64,000 bases of DNA from an uncultured Microbacteriaceae bacterium (GTDB lineage Bacteria; Actinomycetota; Actinomycetes; Actinomycetales; Microbacteriaceae). Location: assembly GCA_937872445.1 (NCBI GenBank), contig CALMSL010000192.1, forward strand, positions 1 through 64,000, written 5' to 3'. How positions within the stretch are numbered: position 1 is the stretch's first letter; every line of letters starts with the position of its first letter. The notes beneath the pieces were generated by a model. The model made no database searches, had not been told where the DNA came from, and worked only from the letters and a program-made list of their open reading frames with translations. Positions 40,927 through 51,121 of the stretch are shown in pieces. Both the position numbers and the translations under genes were made by a program.

Positions 40927-41507
40927 GTGCTTTGCCCGTTGAGGCGCCACGGCGGCACCCCGCCCAGCCGGCACCCCGGCGCCACCTCGACGTCGTGTCC
41001 ACGCGAGTCCAGAAGAGGGCACGTCCGAAAGCCGTCTACGCTCTTGTGACGGTTGCCGGGCTGTTCGCCATTCTGATCGCACAACTCCTGGTGAGCATCA
41101 TGGTGTCGGATGGCGCATACCAGATCTCAGCGCTTCAGCAGCAGCAGAAGGAACTGTCCCGCGATCAACAGACGCTCACCGAACAATTGCAGGTGCTCGA
41201 GTCCCCCCAGCACCTTGCGGCGAATGCCCAGGCATTGGGGATGGTGACGAACTCCAGCACCGCATATCTTCGGCTTTCCGATGGAACGGTGATCGGGCAG
41301 CCTGTCGCTGCGACCGCGAGCAACGGTATCCGTACCGGTACGGACGGCGGACCGCTCATCCCCAACCAGTTGCTGGCGGGCGTTGGCCTCACTCCGGCGA
41401 GCGCCGTCCAGACCGCTCCTGCCACCGCGGGCGCGCCTGCGGCAAACGCAAGTTCCGCGTCAGTAGCCTCAATCGATGCGGGGATTCCGTCCCCCATAAC
41501 CAGGTAG
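40923..41507 (+). CDS. ftsL: FtsL-like division protein
   Basis: A 194-aa bitopic membrane protein. It has a basic, Pro-rich cytoplasmic tail, one transmembrane helix (about 39-61, [20 protein letters not shown]), then a periplasmic coiled coil of Gln/Leu-rich heptads (about 70-100), and an Ala/Thr/Ser-rich C-terminal tail. Sequence identity is low, as normal for FtsL. The assignment rests on topology and its position between rsmH and ftsI. Partner proteins would be FtsQ and a FtsB-like protein. Confidence 0.85.
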   Translation: MSALPVEAPRRHPAQPAPRRHLDVVSTRVQKRARPKAVYALVTVAGLFAILIAQLLVSIMVSDGAYQISALQQQQKELSRDQQTLTEQLQVLESPQHLAANAQALGMVTNSSTAYLRLSDGTVIGQPVAATASNGIRTGTDGGPLIPNQLLAGVGLTPASAVQTAPATAGAPAANASSASVASIDAGIPSPITR

Positions 41508-41532
41508 TCGCCTACGCCGAAAGTTTGACACC

Positions 41533-43284
41533 GTGATCCACCAGAGAATGATCCGTCGCAGGCTGGCCGTCGCGATCCTTTTTACCTTTGCCATCGTCGC
41601 GGTTTTCGTCGTGCGCCTCGTCGACATCCAGGTTGTGCGGGCCAGCGAATTGAACGCCGAAGCGCTGAGCAAGCGGATGATCCAGACTTCCATTCCCGCA
41701 CCTCGAGGCGAGATCGTGGACACGAACGGCGTCGTCCTGGCCGACAACGTCACTCGTTACAACATCACGGTTTCACCGCGCGATGTGGCGTCATTCACGC
41801 GCACGGCGAAAGACGGGTCCAGCCAGGTCGTCAGCGTGCTGGAAGCGTTGACGGAAGTGGCGAAACTCACCGGCGCAAATACCAACGATCTGCTGACGGC
41901 GGCGACCAGCGACCATGAATCGTACTGGGCGATGCTCGTCAAAGGGGTGGATACTGCGACGTTTCGCGCCGTCCGGGATCTTCAAATCCCCTGGGTCTAC
42001 GCGGAACCGGAACAGCACAGGGTCTATCCGCTCGGATCTGTCGCGGGAAACCTGGTGGGGTTCGTCGGAACCGACAAACCGCTCAACGGGCTGGAGGCCA
42101 CGGAAAACTCGTGCCTGGCGAGCACGGCGGGTTCCTCCACGTATGAACAGAGCGCCGATGAAGTGCGTCTCCCCGGAAGCACGGTGACGACCAAACAGAC
42201 CATCCCGGGCGGCACCCTGAAGCTGACCATCGACAGCGACCTGCAGTGGTTCGTCCAGCAGGCAATTGCCGAACAGGCGATAGCCATTGGCGCTGAGTCC
42301 GGAATGGCGGCCGTCGTGCGGGTCAAGGATGCGCACATCATGGCCATGGCTGACTGGCCTGCCGTCGACCCGAACAACATCAACGGCACTGGAACCGATT
42401 TTCTCGGTGCGCGATCCTTCAGCTACATGTACGAGCCGGGCTCGATCATGAAGGCGCTTTCGGCATCGATGCTGATCGATCAGGGTGCGGCGACGCCGAC
42501 GACCCGAGTCGACGTGCCGTGGTTGTGGTGGACGCCGGATGGTGCCAGAATCCGGGATTCCGAATATCACGGCGATGAGCACCTGACGCTGACCGGGGTG
42601 CTGGAACAATCGTCCAACGTCGGGATGTCGAAGCTCGGCACGACGCTGCCGCAGAACATCCGGTACGACTACTTCCGCAAGTACGGTCTCGGAGAACCGA
42701 CCGCAGTGAATTTCCAGGGAGAAGCGAACGGGTTGCTGGCCAAGACCTGGAACGTGCAGCAAAACTACGACACCACCTACGGGCAGGGTGTGAGCGTCAC
42801 TCTTGCCCAGATGGCGAGCGCGTACCAAACCATTGCCAACGGCGGGGTTCGGCTTCCCCTCACTCTCGTGGAGGGATGCACGAAGCCCGACGGAACTGTC
42901 GTCGACCAGCCGTCGACCGGCGGCAGCAGGGTGATCTCCGAATCGGCGGCGTCGACGACCGTGAAGATGCTGGAGAGCGTGGTGACGGGCGGCTGGCTCT
43001 CTACCCAGCTCACGATTCCCGGATACCGGATCGCGGCGAAGACCGGAACCGCTGAGGTGGCCGCCAATGGGGTGTACACGAACGATTCCATCGTTTCCGT
43101 TGCGGGAATCGCCCCGGCAGACAACCCCCAGTACGTCGTCATCGTCACGTACGTGAAACCGCACACCATCACCACATCGGCTGCCGCGGCACCGACATTC
43201 AGTAAGATCATGAAGCAGGTGTTGAAAACGTATCGGGTGCCGCCGTCGACGGGCACAGATCCTGGCTACCCCACGACATGGTGA
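41533..43284 (+). CDS. ftsI: peptidoglycan D,D-transpeptidase FtsI (PBP3 type)
   Basis: Septal class B penicillin-binding protein of 583 aa. A short cytoplasmic tail and one transmembrane helix (about 10-32) lead to a dimerisation domain with PAPRGEIVDTNG. The transpeptidase domain has SIMK at 304-307 (nucleophile Ser304), SSN at 360-362 and KTG at 503-505. The C-terminus is short, without PASTA repeats. It crosslinks septal peptidoglycan together with FtsW, encoded in the same cluster. Confidence 0.95.
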   Translation: MIHQRMIRRRLAVAILFTFAIVAVFVVRLVDIQVVRASELNAEALSKRMIQTSIPAPRGEIVDTNGVVLADNVTRYNITVSPRDVASFTRTAKDGSSQVVSVLEALTEVAKLTGANTNDLLTAATSDHESYWAMLVKGVDTATFRAVRDLQIPWVYAEPEQHRVYPLGSVAGNLVGFVGTDKPLNGLEATENSCLASTAGSSTYEQSADEVRLPGSTVTTKQTIPGGTLKLTIDSDLQWFVQQAIAEQAIAIGAESGMAAVVRVKDAHIMAMADWPAVDPNNINGTGTDFLGARSFSYMYEPGSIMKALSASMLIDQGAATPTTRVDVPWLWWTPDGARIRDSEYHGDEHLTLTGVLEQSSNVGMSKLGTTLPQNIRYDYFRKYGLGEPTAVNFQGEANGLLAKTWNVQQNYDTTYGQGVSVTLAQMASAYQTIANGGVRLPLTLVEGCTKPDGTVVDQPSTGGSRVISESAASTTVKMLESVVTGGWLSTQLTIPGYRIAAKTGTAEVAANGVYTNDSIVSVAGIAPADNPQYVVIVTYVKPHTITTSAAAAPTFSKIMKQVLKTYRVPPSTGTDPGYPTTW

Positions 43285-43297
43285 GAATGAGGATGAA

Positions 43298-44836
43298 TTG
43301 ACTGATCGGACCCCTCCGGTCTTACGTCCTGAGCATCCCATGGACCGTTCGCTTCCGGGCCTGGTTGCGGAATTCGGCCTCGAGCACAGTGGATCGATCG
43401 ACGGGTTGGAGATCAGCGGAATCACGGTGCGCGCGAGCGATGTGGAGCCGGGCGACCTGTTCGTCGGACTTCCTGGCGTTCATACCCACGGTGCCCAATT
43501 TGCGGCGGACGCGCGCGAACGGGGAGCCGTGGCCATCCTGACCGATCGCGCCGGCGCCGACCTGGCCGCCGACTCCGGCTTGCCGGCGGTCGTCGTGGAG
43601 TCTCCCCGAGCGGCACTGGGGGATGTGTCGGCATGGATTTACCAAACGCTGGAAGACCCGCCACTCCTGTTCGGAATCACCGGCACCAATGGGAAAACGT
43701 CGGTCGCGTACCTGCTGGAGGCGATTTTGAGGCAACTGGGCCTCGTCGTCGGGCTCAGTTCCACTGCTGAGCGGCACATCGGTGAGAGGCTGTCCGTGGT
43801 GAGCCGGCTCACCACCCCCGAAGCCAGCGAATTGCATGCCCTCCTCGCCCGGATGCGCGAGAGCGAGGTCCGCGCCGTCGCCGTGGAAGTCAGCGCCCAG
43901 GCGCTCAGCCAGAACCGTATCGGCGGAATCGTGTTCGACGTCGTGTCATTTACGAATCTCAGTCACGACCACCTCGATGACTATGCCGACATGGAGCAGT
44001 ATTTCGCGGCGAAACTCGCGCTGTTCGAACCAGAGCATGGCCGCCGCGGCGTGGTTTCGCTCGATACCGAGTGGGGTCATCGCGTGGTCGACGGATGCCG
44101 CATTCCCGTGACCACGATCGCGACCGTCGAGGGGGTCGACGCCGAATGGCGGGTCGAGATCCTCGATCGACGGGCGGAAGCGACCGCGTTCCGCATCACC
44201 GGCCCAGAGGGGCGGAAGCTGGAGACGACGATTCCGCTGATCGGCTGGCACATGGCGGCCAACGCGGGGCTCGCGATCGTCATGCTCGTCGAGGCCGGTT
44301 TCGAACTCGAAGCGATCGGCCATGCCGTGCAGGACGGGATCGACGTGTATCTCCCCGGCCGCACGGAGCGGGTATCCGGCGACTCCGGGCCGACCGTGTT
44401 CGTGGATTACGGCCACAGCCCGGACGCCTTCATCAACACCCTCGATGCGGTTCGTGCGGTCACCGCCGGCCGCGTCATCATGGTGTTCGGTGCCGACGGC
44501 GACCGCGATGCGTCCAAGCGGCTCGAGATGGGCCGGGTGGCATCGGAAAACGCGGACATCGTCATCGTGACCGACTACCAGCCGCGGTTCGAGAATCCCG
44601 AATCGATCAGGAAGGCGCTCATCGAGGGAACGCTCCGCGCCGAGAATCAGGCCGAGCTGCACGAGGTTGGCGTGCCGGAGCAGGCGATTCGCCTCGCGGT
44701 CGACATGGCCCAGGAAGGCGACACGATTCTTTGGGCCGGACCGGGCCACGAGGATTACCGTGACATCGACGGTGTTCGCATTCCCTTTTCCGCGCGCGCG
44801 GAGGCCAGGGCGGCGTTGCGTGAGGCGGGCTGGTGA
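43298..44836 (+). CDS. murE: UDP-N-acetylmuramoyl-tripeptide synthetase MurE
   Basis: A 512-aa Mur ligase adding the third residue of the stem peptide. The P-loop GITGTNGKTSVAYL, the carbamylated-Lys region and the C-terminal ligase domain are present. In place of the DNPR signature of meso-diaminopimelate-adding enzymes it has YQPR (residues 427-430), so another residue is probably added. This would fit the group B peptidoglycan of Microbacteriaceae. Start TTG at 43298 follows GAGGA; an ATG at 43340 is the alternative. The stop overlaps murF. Confidence 0.93.
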   Translation: MTDRTPPVLRPEHPMDRSLPGLVAEFGLEHSGSIDGLEISGITVRASDVEPGDLFVGLPGVHTHGAQFAADARERGAVAILTDRAGADLAADSGLPAVVVESPRAALGDVSAWIYQTLEDPPLLFGITGTNGKTSVAYLLEAILRQLGLVVGLSSTAERHIGERLSVVSRLTTPEASELHALLARMRESEVRAVAVEVSAQALSQNRIGGIVFDVVSFTNLSHDHLDDYADMEQYFAAKLALFEPEHGRRGVVSLDTEWGHRVVDGCRIPVTTIATVEGVDAEWRVEILDRRAEATAFRITGPEGRKLETTIPLIGWHMAANAGLAIVMLVEAGFELEAIGHAVQDGIDVYLPGRTERVSGDSGPTVFVDYGHSPDAFINTLDAVRAVTAGRVIMVFGADGDRDASKRLEMGRVASENADIVIVTDYQPRFENPESIRKALIEGTLRAENQAELHEVGVPEQAIRLAVDMAQEGDTILWAGPGHEDYRDIDGVRIPFSARAEARAALREAGW

Positions 44837-46230
44837 TCGAACTAACGCTCGCTGACCTTGCTGGCATCGTCGGTGGTGTTCTTCACGGCGCCGCGGATGC
44901 GACCCACGTCCTGTCCGGCGACGTCGTCGTTGACTCCCGACTGGCATCGAGCGGTTCCGTATTCATTGCGATGCGCGGCGCCACCACGGACGGGCATGAG
45001 TTCGCGCAGTCGGCCATCGCATCCGGTGCGCGAGCAATCATCGCGGAACGAGAGCTGCCCGTCGACGTTCCGGTGATCGTGGTCGATGATTCTCTCCGTG
45101 CGCTCACGGACCTTGCTCGCGAGGTGGTGGCCAGGGTGAGGTCGAAGGGAACACTTCGCGTCGTCGCCGTCACCGGTTCCAACGGCAAGACAACGACAAA
45201 GAACATGCTGCGCGCGATCCTCGGCACGGCAGGCTCGGTGGTCGCGCCGCGCGAATCGTTCAACAATGAGGTCGGTGCCCCGCTGTCCATGCTGGACATC
45301 ACCGACGAGACTGACTTCCTCGTGGTGGAGATGGGGGCGAGCGCCGTCGGCGAGATCGCCCGGCTGGTGTCGATCGTGTGTCCCGATGTTGCGATCGTGC
45401 TCAAGGTCGGCTTGGCCCATGCCGGAGGGTTCGGAACCATCGAGGACACCCAGAAAGCCAAGGCCGAGATCGTCACGCAACTGCCCGTCGAGGCAATCGC
45501 TGTTCTCAATCTGGACGATTCGCGCGTCGCCGCCATGGCAGGCATGACCCGGGCGAAAGCCGTGACGTTCGGATTCTCCCCGGGTGCGGACGTTCGTGCT
45601 GAGGATGTCGCGACGACCACCGACGGGACCCGCTTCACTCTCGTTCTCGGCCAGGAAAAACACGACGTCCAGCTCGGCATCCTCGGCGAACACAACGTGA
45701 TGAACGCGCTCGCATCGATTGCGGCAACCAGACAGCTCGGCGTCAAGACGGCACCTGCGGTGTCGGCGCTGTCCGCGATGAAACGGGCCGAGCACTGGCG
45801 CATGGAGCTTCACCATGCGCCCGGGGGCGTCACGCTCATCAACGACGCCTACAATGCGAGCCCGGACTCGATGGCGGCGGCGCTGAAGACGCTCGCGGAG
45901 GTGACGCGCGGAACCCACCGTGCGGTAGCCGTGCTGGGGGAGATGGCTGAACTGGGGGAGTACTCCGACGAAGAGCACGACCGCATCGGGCGACTCGTGG
46001 TCCGGTTGAACATCGACAAGCTCATCGTGGTCGGCCACGAAGCGCGGCATATTCATGACGCGGCCGGACTTGAAGGTTCGTGGGACGGGGAGTCGGTCTA
46101 CGTCGAGGACGCCGACGGGGCATACGATCTGTTGCGTAACGAATTGCAGTCTGGAGACGTCGTCCTCGTGAAATCCTCGAACTCTGCAGGGCTCCGGCTG
46201 CTGGGCGACCGAATCGCCGAGGTGAGCTGA
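44833..46230 (+). CDS. murF: UDP-N-acetylmuramoyl-tripeptide--D-alanyl-D-alanine ligase MurF
   Basis: A 465-aa Mur ligase adding D-Ala-D-Ala to the UDP-MurNAc-tripeptide in the cytoplasm. The N-terminal domain has [18 protein letters not shown], the P-loop is [25 protein letters not shown] follows, and [16 protein letters not shown] marks the C-terminal domain. GTG start overlaps the murE stop, and the stop overlaps the mraY ATG by one base. Length and order are standard. Confidence 0.96.
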   Translation: MIELTLADLAGIVGGVLHGAADATHVLSGDVVVDSRLASSGSVFIAMRGATTDGHEFAQSAIASGARAIIAERELPVDVPVIVVDDSLRALTDLAREVVARVRSKGTLRVVAVTGSNGKTTTKNMLRAILGTAGSVVAPRESFNNEVGAPLSMLDITDETDFLVVEMGASAVGEIARLVSIVCPDVAIVLKVGLAHAGGFGTIEDTQKAKAEIVTQLPVEAIAVLNLDDSRVAAMAGMTRAKAVTFGFSPGADVRAEDVATTTDGTRFTLVLGQEKHDVQLGILGEHNVMNALASIAATRQLGVKTAPAVSALSAMKRAEHWRMELHHAPGGVTLINDAYNASPDSMAAALKTLAEVTRGTHRAVAVLGEMAELGEYSDEEHDRIGRLVVRLNIDKLIVVGHEARHIHDAAGLEGSWDGESVYVEDADGAYDLLRNELQSGDVVLVKSSNSAGLRLLGDRIAEVS

Positions 46231-47336
46231 TGCTGGCCCTCCTGCTTGCCGCCGGGTTCTCGATGGTATTCACCCTCGTGCTCACCCCGCTCTTCGCGCG
46301 GGTTTTCCGCCGGTTGGGCCTCGGGCAGTTCATCAGGGCGGATACACCGACAACCCACGTCGTCAAACGCGGAACGCCATCGATGGGCGGCGTGGTGTTC
46401 GTCACGGCATCCGTCGTCGGCTACTTCCTCGGTCACCTCGTGGGAGGCGGAAGGCCGAGCGCGAGCGCCATGCTCGTCATCTTGATGATGGGCGGCCTCG
46501 GCATGATCGGCTTCATCGATGACCTCATGAAAGTGAGCAAGCAGAACAGCCTGGGGCTGCCCGGCATCTACAAGATCATCGGGACCGTGATTGTCGGGGT
46601 GATTTTCGCCCTGATCGGGATCAGCTACCGCGACAGCCACGGGCGTTCCCCGGTGTCGACCGCCATGTCGTTCATTCGCGATTTGCCGTTCGACTTCATG
46701 GTCGCATTCGGCGTCGGCCTCGGGACACTGGCGATTGTGGTGTGGATCGTGTTCCTCACGGTGTCGGCGTCGAACGCGGTGAATCTGACCGACGGTTTGG
46801 ACGGGCTTGCTGCCGGCGCCTCGATCTTCGCCATCGGCTCCTACATCATCATCGGATACTGGCAGTCGATTCAGTCCTGCTACAACCAGTCCATCAATCC
46901 GGAGAACGTGTTCAAGTGCTACGACGTATCGTCGCCGCTTGAGCTCGCCACCGTTGCCGCTGCCATCGTCGGTTCGCTTGTCGGATTCCTGTGGTGGAAC
47001 ACGTCCCCGGCGCAGATCATGATGGGCGACACCGGCTCCTTCGCGCTGGGCGGCGCACTGGCCGCACTGGCGATTCTGTCCCGCACCGAACTTCTCCTCG
47101 TGCTGATCGGCGGCCTCTTCGCGATCATCACCGGCCAGGTCATCATCCAGCGGATCTACTTCAAACTCACGAAGGGGAAGCGTATCTGGAGGTCCAGCCC
47201 CTACCACCATCACTTCGAGATGAAGGGCTGGCCCGAAGTTACGATCGTCGTGCGTTTCTGGATTATCGCCGGATTGTTTGTCGGAGCAGGAGTCGGATTG
47301 TTCTATCTCGAATGGCTCTCCAGCACGGTGCCATGA
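46230..47336 (+). CDS. mraY: phospho-N-acetylmuramoyl-pentapeptide transferase MraY
   Basis: A 368-aa membrane enzyme with about ten transmembrane helices that makes lipid I from undecaprenyl phosphate. Signatures are PSMGGVVF, the metal-binding GFIDDLMKV (Asp97, Asp98), [15 protein letters not shown] and the cytoplasmic loop [11 protein letters not shown] near the C-terminus. [14 protein letters not shown] is also intact. It shares bases with both neighbours, which indicates coupled translation. Confidence 0.97.
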   Translation: MLALLLAAGFSMVFTLVLTPLFARVFRRLGLGQFIRADTPTTHVVKRGTPSMGGVVFVTASVVGYFLGHLVGGGRPSASAMLVILMMGGLGMIGFIDDLMKVSKQNSLGLPGIYKIIGTVIVGVIFALIGISYRDSHGRSPVSTAMSFIRDLPFDFMVAFGVGLGTLAIVVWIVFLTVSASNAVNLTDGLDGLAAGASIFAIGSYIIIGYWQSIQSCYNQSINPENVFKCYDVSSPLELATVAAAIVGSLVGFLWWNTSPAQIMMGDTGSFALGGALAALAILSRTELLLVLIGGLFAIITGQVIIQRIYFKLTKGKRIWRSSPYHHHFEMKGWPEVTIVVRFWIIAGLFVGAGVGLFYLEWLSSTVP

Positions 47337-48847
47337 TGCCGCAGCGGGATATCCTGGGGCTCACGAGTTGGAACGCCCAGTGGGCCGGGCTGCGCACCCT
47401 CGTTCTGGGTCTCGGGGTTTCCGGTTTCGCGGCCGCGGACACCCTCGCGGAACTCGGGTGCTCCGTCATGGTGGCCACGCCGACCGCGGACACGGCGAAG
47501 CGCGAAATCCTGGACGTGCTCGGAGTTGAACTGGTGCTCGCGGACCTCGACGGCGGGGTTCCCGATCGGGTCATCGAATTCGACCCCGAGCTGGTCATCG
47601 TTTCGCCCGGGCTGCCGCCGGCTCATCCCGCCGTGCGCTGGGCTCTCGAAAGCGACCGCGTGGTGTGGGGCGACGTGGAGCTCGCCTGGCGCCTGCGCGA
47701 TAAAACTGGCGTCCCTGCCGAGTGGCTTGTCGTGACCGGGACGAACGGAAAAACCACGACGGTGCAGCTGGCCGCGGCGATGCTCGCGGCGGGCGGATTC
47801 CGTGCGGCGCCGTGCGGAAACGTGGGGGTGCCGGTTCTGGACGCGATCCGCGACCCGAGCGGTTTTGACGTGCTCGTCGTCGAACTCTCCAGTTTTCAGC
47901 TCCACTACCTCGGCGACATTTCGCCGTGGAGCAGCGCGTGCCTGAACATTGCCGATGACCACCTCGACTGGCATGGGTCGGCCGCCGCGTACCGCGCAGC
48001 CAAAGGAAAGGTATACGAGCAGACGAAGATCGCCTGCATTTTCAACGAGGATGACCAGGCGACAAGGGAACTCCTCGAAAACGCGAACGTCGTCGAAGGG
48101 TGCCGTGCGATCGGATTCGGCCTGGGAATTCCCCAGCCGAGCAGTTTTGGAATTGTGGACGGCATTGCGTGCGACCGCACTTTCGTGGACGACCGCCACC
48201 ACGTGGCGCAGGAGCTGTTCACTGTGGACGAATTGGCGGCGGTGGGGCTCGGCGGACGCCACATGGCGGCAAACGCCCTCGCGGCATCCGCTCTCGCACG
48301 ATCCTTCGGAGCCACCGTCGATGCGGTCAGGGCAGCCGTTCTGTCCTTCCGTGCCGATCACCATCGCACGGAGCTCGTCGCCGAAAGCGCCGGTGTGCGG
48401 TGGATCAATGACTCCAAGGCTACGAACGCCCATGCAGCTCTGGCCTCGCTCGGCTCGTTCGATTCCGTCGTGTGGATAATCGGCGGACTCTTCAAAGGCA
48501 CCTCTCCTTCCGAACTCGTGAGAGCGATGTCCGCCCGACTCCGCGGTGCGGTGGTCATTGGCACTGACCGCGCAGTCGTGCTGGAGGCATTCGCACGACA
48601 CGCCCCGCATCTGCCCGTGATCGAGGTCGACACGCTCGACACTAAAGAGGTAATGCCGACGGCTGTGCGGCTGGCGGCGGGGCTTGCGGCCGACGGTGAC
48701 GTTGTGTTGCTCGCACCGGCGGCAGCCTCCATGGATCAATTCCGGGATTATGCGGATCGCGGGGAGCAGTTCGCGACCGCCGTGAACGACCTGTTGGGAG
48801 GATACGCCGATGACGACGAGTCCTCCGCGTTCCCGCAAAAACCCTGA
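47333..48847 (+). CDS. murD: UDP-N-acetylmuramoyl-L-alanine--D-glutamate ligase MurD
   Basis: A 504-aa Mur ligase adding D-Glu. The N-terminal Rossmann motif is [18 protein letters not shown], the P-loop is [15 protein letters not shown], then [13 protein letters not shown], and the C-terminal domain has [12 protein letters not shown]. The frame is open far upstream inside mraY, but the ATG pair at 47333/47336 overlaps the mraY stop and begins the MurD homology. The last 38 nt overlap the start of ftsW, the largest overlap in the cluster. Confidence 0.95.
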   Translation: MMPQRDILGLTSWNAQWAGLRTLVLGLGVSGFAAADTLAELGCSVMVATPTADTAKREILDVLGVELVLADLDGGVPDRVIEFDPELVIVSPGLPPAHPAVRWALESDRVVWGDVELAWRLRDKTGVPAEWLVVTGTNGKTTTVQLAAAMLAAGGFRAAPCGNVGVPVLDAIRDPSGFDVLVVELSSFQLHYLGDISPWSSACLNIADDHLDWHGSAAAYRAAKGKVYEQTKIACIFNEDDQATRELLENANVVEGCRAIGFGLGIPQPSSFGIVDGIACDRTFVDDRHHVAQELFTVDELAAVGLGGRHMAANALAASALARSFGATVDAVRAAVLSFRADHHRTELVAESAGVRWINDSKATNAHAALASLGSFDSVVWIIGGLFKGTSPSELVRAMSARLRGAVVIGTDRAVVLEAFARHAPHLPVIEVDTLDTKEVMPTAVRLAAGLAADGDVVLLAPAAASMDQFRDYADRGEQFATAVNDLLGGYADDDESSAFPQKP

Positions 48848-50033
48848 CCCTCGGGATTCGCCGACGCCCGGGGCGAATTCCCCTGTCGTCATGGTGGCAG
48901 TCAAGCGCATTTTCGGGTCCGAAAACGGCGACTACTTCCTGTTGCTTGGTTCCACCCTGTTTCTTGTGGTGTTCGGCCTCGTCATGGTGCTGTCCTCGTC
49001 CTCCGTCGAGTCCTTCAAGGCAACCGATGATTTCTTCACCGGCTTTCTCCGTCAGGCGCTGTTCGCCCTTCTCGGCATTCCCGTCATGTTGATCGCCGCG
49101 CGCATGCCTGCCGTATTCTGGCGGAAGTGGTCCGGCATGGTGATGCTGATCGCCGTGTCCCTGCAGTTCCTGGTTGTGGCGACGAATCTGGGGGTCGAAC
49201 ACAACGGAAACCGGAACTGGATCCTTCTCGGGTCGTTCTCCTTCCAGCCCTCCGAGCTCGTGAAGGTCGGCCTGGTCGTGTGGCTCGGCGGTGTGCTCGC
49301 GCGGCGGGCGGCCGTCCTCGACGACTGGCGGGTACTGTTTCGATCGATCGGGATCGTTTCCGGCCTCGCGATCGCACTCGTGCTGTTCGGTGGCGACCTC
49401 GGCACCGCCATCATCCTCGTCGCGATCGTGCTCGGCACCCTGTTTTTTGCCGGCGTGCGACTGAGGGTTCTCGCGGTCCCCGCCTTGGTGATGGCCGGCG
49501 CCGCGATAATACTGTCGTTTTCCCGTGGATCGCGCCAGGACCGAATTCTGGCCTGGCAGAGCGGCTGCACGTCGGACGTCGACTACAACGGCCTCTGTTG
49601 GCAGCCGCTGCACGGTTGGTGGGCACTCGCGTCGGGTGGCGTCTTCGGTGTCGGTCTCGGAAATTCGAAAGCGAAGTGGTCGTGGCTTCCCGAGGCGGAC
49701 AATGACTTCATTTTCGCGATCATCGGCGAAGAGCTCGGACTCATCGGTGCGATCGTCGTTTTGGCGCTGTTCGTGGTTCTCGCGTTCTCGTTCATCCGCA
49801 TCATCCGGGGATCCAGCGATCCCGCGGCGCGGATCACGGTGAGCGCGGTACTCACCTGGATCGTCGTGCAGGCTTTCGTGAATATCGCTGTCGTACTTGG
49901 GCTGTTGCCGGTGCTCGGCGTACCGTTGCCGCTCATTTCGGCCGGAGGTTCCGCGCTCGTGACAACGTTGCTGGCCATTGGAATCGTCTTGTCGTACGCC
50001 AGACAGCCCGCGCCGGTCCGGGCGCGGCGGTGA
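48810..50033 (+). CDS. ftsW: septal peptidoglycan glycosyltransferase FtsW
   Basis: SEDS-family polymerase of 407 aa with ten predicted transmembrane helices. A charged cytoplasmic N-terminus of about 40 residues comes first. Signatures are GNRNWILLGSFSFQPSELVK, FGGDLGTAIIL, a large extracellular loop with GLGNSKAKWSWLPEADNDFIFAIIGEELG, and GVPLPLISAGGSA. It pairs with FtsI. The ATG at 48810 has GGAGGA just upstream, inside murD. The stop overlaps the murG start (GTGA). Confidence 0.95.
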   Translation: MTTSPPRSRKNPDPRDSPTPGANSPVVMVAVKRIFGSENGDYFLLLGSTLFLVVFGLVMVLSSSSVESFKATDDFFTGFLRQALFALLGIPVMLIAARMPAVFWRKWSGMVMLIAVSLQFLVVATNLGVEHNGNRNWILLGSFSFQPSELVKVGLVVWLGGVLARRAAVLDDWRVLFRSIGIVSGLAIALVLFGGDLGTAIILVAIVLGTLFFAGVRLRVLAVPALVMAGAAIILSFSRGSRQDRILAWQSGCTSDVDYNGLCWQPLHGWWALASGGVFGVGLGNSKAKWSWLPEADNDFIFAIIGEELGLIGAIVVLALFVVLAFSFIRIIRGSSDPAARITVSAVLTWIVVQAFVNIAVVLGLLPVLGVPLPLISAGGSALVTTLLAIGIVLSYARQPAPVRARR

Positions 50034-51121
50034 CACGATATCTGCTCGCCGGCGGCGGTACGGCCGGTCACGTGAACCCGTTGCTCGCGGTGGCGGAGCG
50101 ACTTCGCTCCGCAGAGCCCGAATCCCGGTTCACCGTTCTCGGCACGGCGGATGGCCTGGAAGCGCGGCTCGTCCCGGCCCGCGGATTCGAACTCGTCACG
50201 ATCGAGAAGGTTCCCCTGCCGCGCCGACCCGGAAAATCGATGGTGCAGTTTCCCGGCCGGTTTCGGCGGGCGGTGGGCGAGGTGCGTCACCTCATTGCCG
50301 ATCGCGAAATCGATGTCGTCGTCGGCTTCGGCGGCTTTGTTTCAGCCCCCGCGTACCTCGCCGCGTGGCGCGAGAAGCGTCCCATCGTGGTCCACGAGGC
50401 CAATGCCGTGCCGGGGTTTGCCAATCGTCTGGGGAGCTGGCTCACCCGGCACGTCGGCGTCGCATTCGAAGGGACGCGGCTGAGGAACGCACGGTTCGTC
50501 GGAATGCCCCTGTCGTCGGCGCTGGAGGAGCTGGATCCGGCCGCGACACGGCACGTGGCGCTTCGGCACTTCGGTTTCGATGAGACGAGCCGCGTGCTGC
50601 TCGTGACGGGCGGGTCGCTCGGTGCGCGCAGCATCAACAATGCCGTGTCGAGCGCGGTGGCCAGCATTCTCGGCACCGGCTGGTCGGTGCTGCACATCAT
50701 CGGGAATCGGTCCGAACTGGGGGAGAGCAGCCTGCCAGGGTATCGGGTGGTTCGATTCTGCGACCGCATGGATCTGGCGTTTTCGGCCGCCCAGCTGGTT
50801 GTTTCGAGGGCCGGCGCCGCCACCGTCTCCGAAATCACCGCTCTCGGTATCCCCGCGGTCTATGTTCCCCTGCCCATCGGAAACGGTGAACAAAGGCGGA
50901 ATGCCGCAGGGGTCGTTGCGGCAGGCGGCGCACTTCTGGTGGCAAATTCCGACTTCACGCCGTCCTGGATCGAGCACACGCTCATCCCGCTTCTGCTCGA
51001 CCCCGCCGGCATTGCGCAACGTGCCGCGAACACGGCGGCAGTGGGCGTGCGGGACGGCACGGCGCGCACGGTCGCACTCGTCATGGAGGCCGCTGCCGAG
51101 GCGCAGGAGGGTTCCTCGTGA
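50030..51121 (+). CDS. murG: UDP-N-acetylglucosamine--N-acetylmuramyl-(pentapeptide) pyrophosphoryl-undecaprenol GlcNAc transferase MurG
   Basis: A 363-aa GT-B glycosyltransferase converting lipid I to lipid II on the cytoplasmic face. It begins with LLAGGGTAGHVNPLLAVAE, has VVGFGGFVSAPAYLAAW and VHEANAVPGFANRL, and a C-terminal UDP-GlcNAc site with SRAGAATVSEITALGIPAVYVPLP. GTG start overlaps ftsW and the stop overlaps murC, each by 4 nt. Confidence 0.97.
   Translation: MTRYLLAGGGTAGHVNPLLAVAERLRSAEPESRFTVLGTADGLEARLVPARGFELVTIEKVPLPRRPGKSMVQFPGRFRRAVGEVRHLIADREIDVVVGFGGFVSAPAYLAAWREKRPIVVHEANAVPGFANRLGSWLTRHVGVAFEGTRLRNARFVGMPLSSALEELDPAATRHVALRHFGFDETSRVLLVTGGSLGARSINNAVSSAVASILGTGWSVLHIIGNRSELGESSLPGYRVVRFCDRMDLAFSAAQLVVSRAGAATVSEITALGIPAVYVPLPIGNGEQRRNAAGVVAAGGALLVANSDFTPSWIEHTLIPLLLDPAGIAQRAANTAAVGVRDGTARTVALVMEAAAEAQEGSS

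Noticed and set aside
46991-47332. Upstream extension of murD into mraY
   Set aside because: MurD homology begins at the ATG overlapping the mraY stop, as in other dcw clusters.
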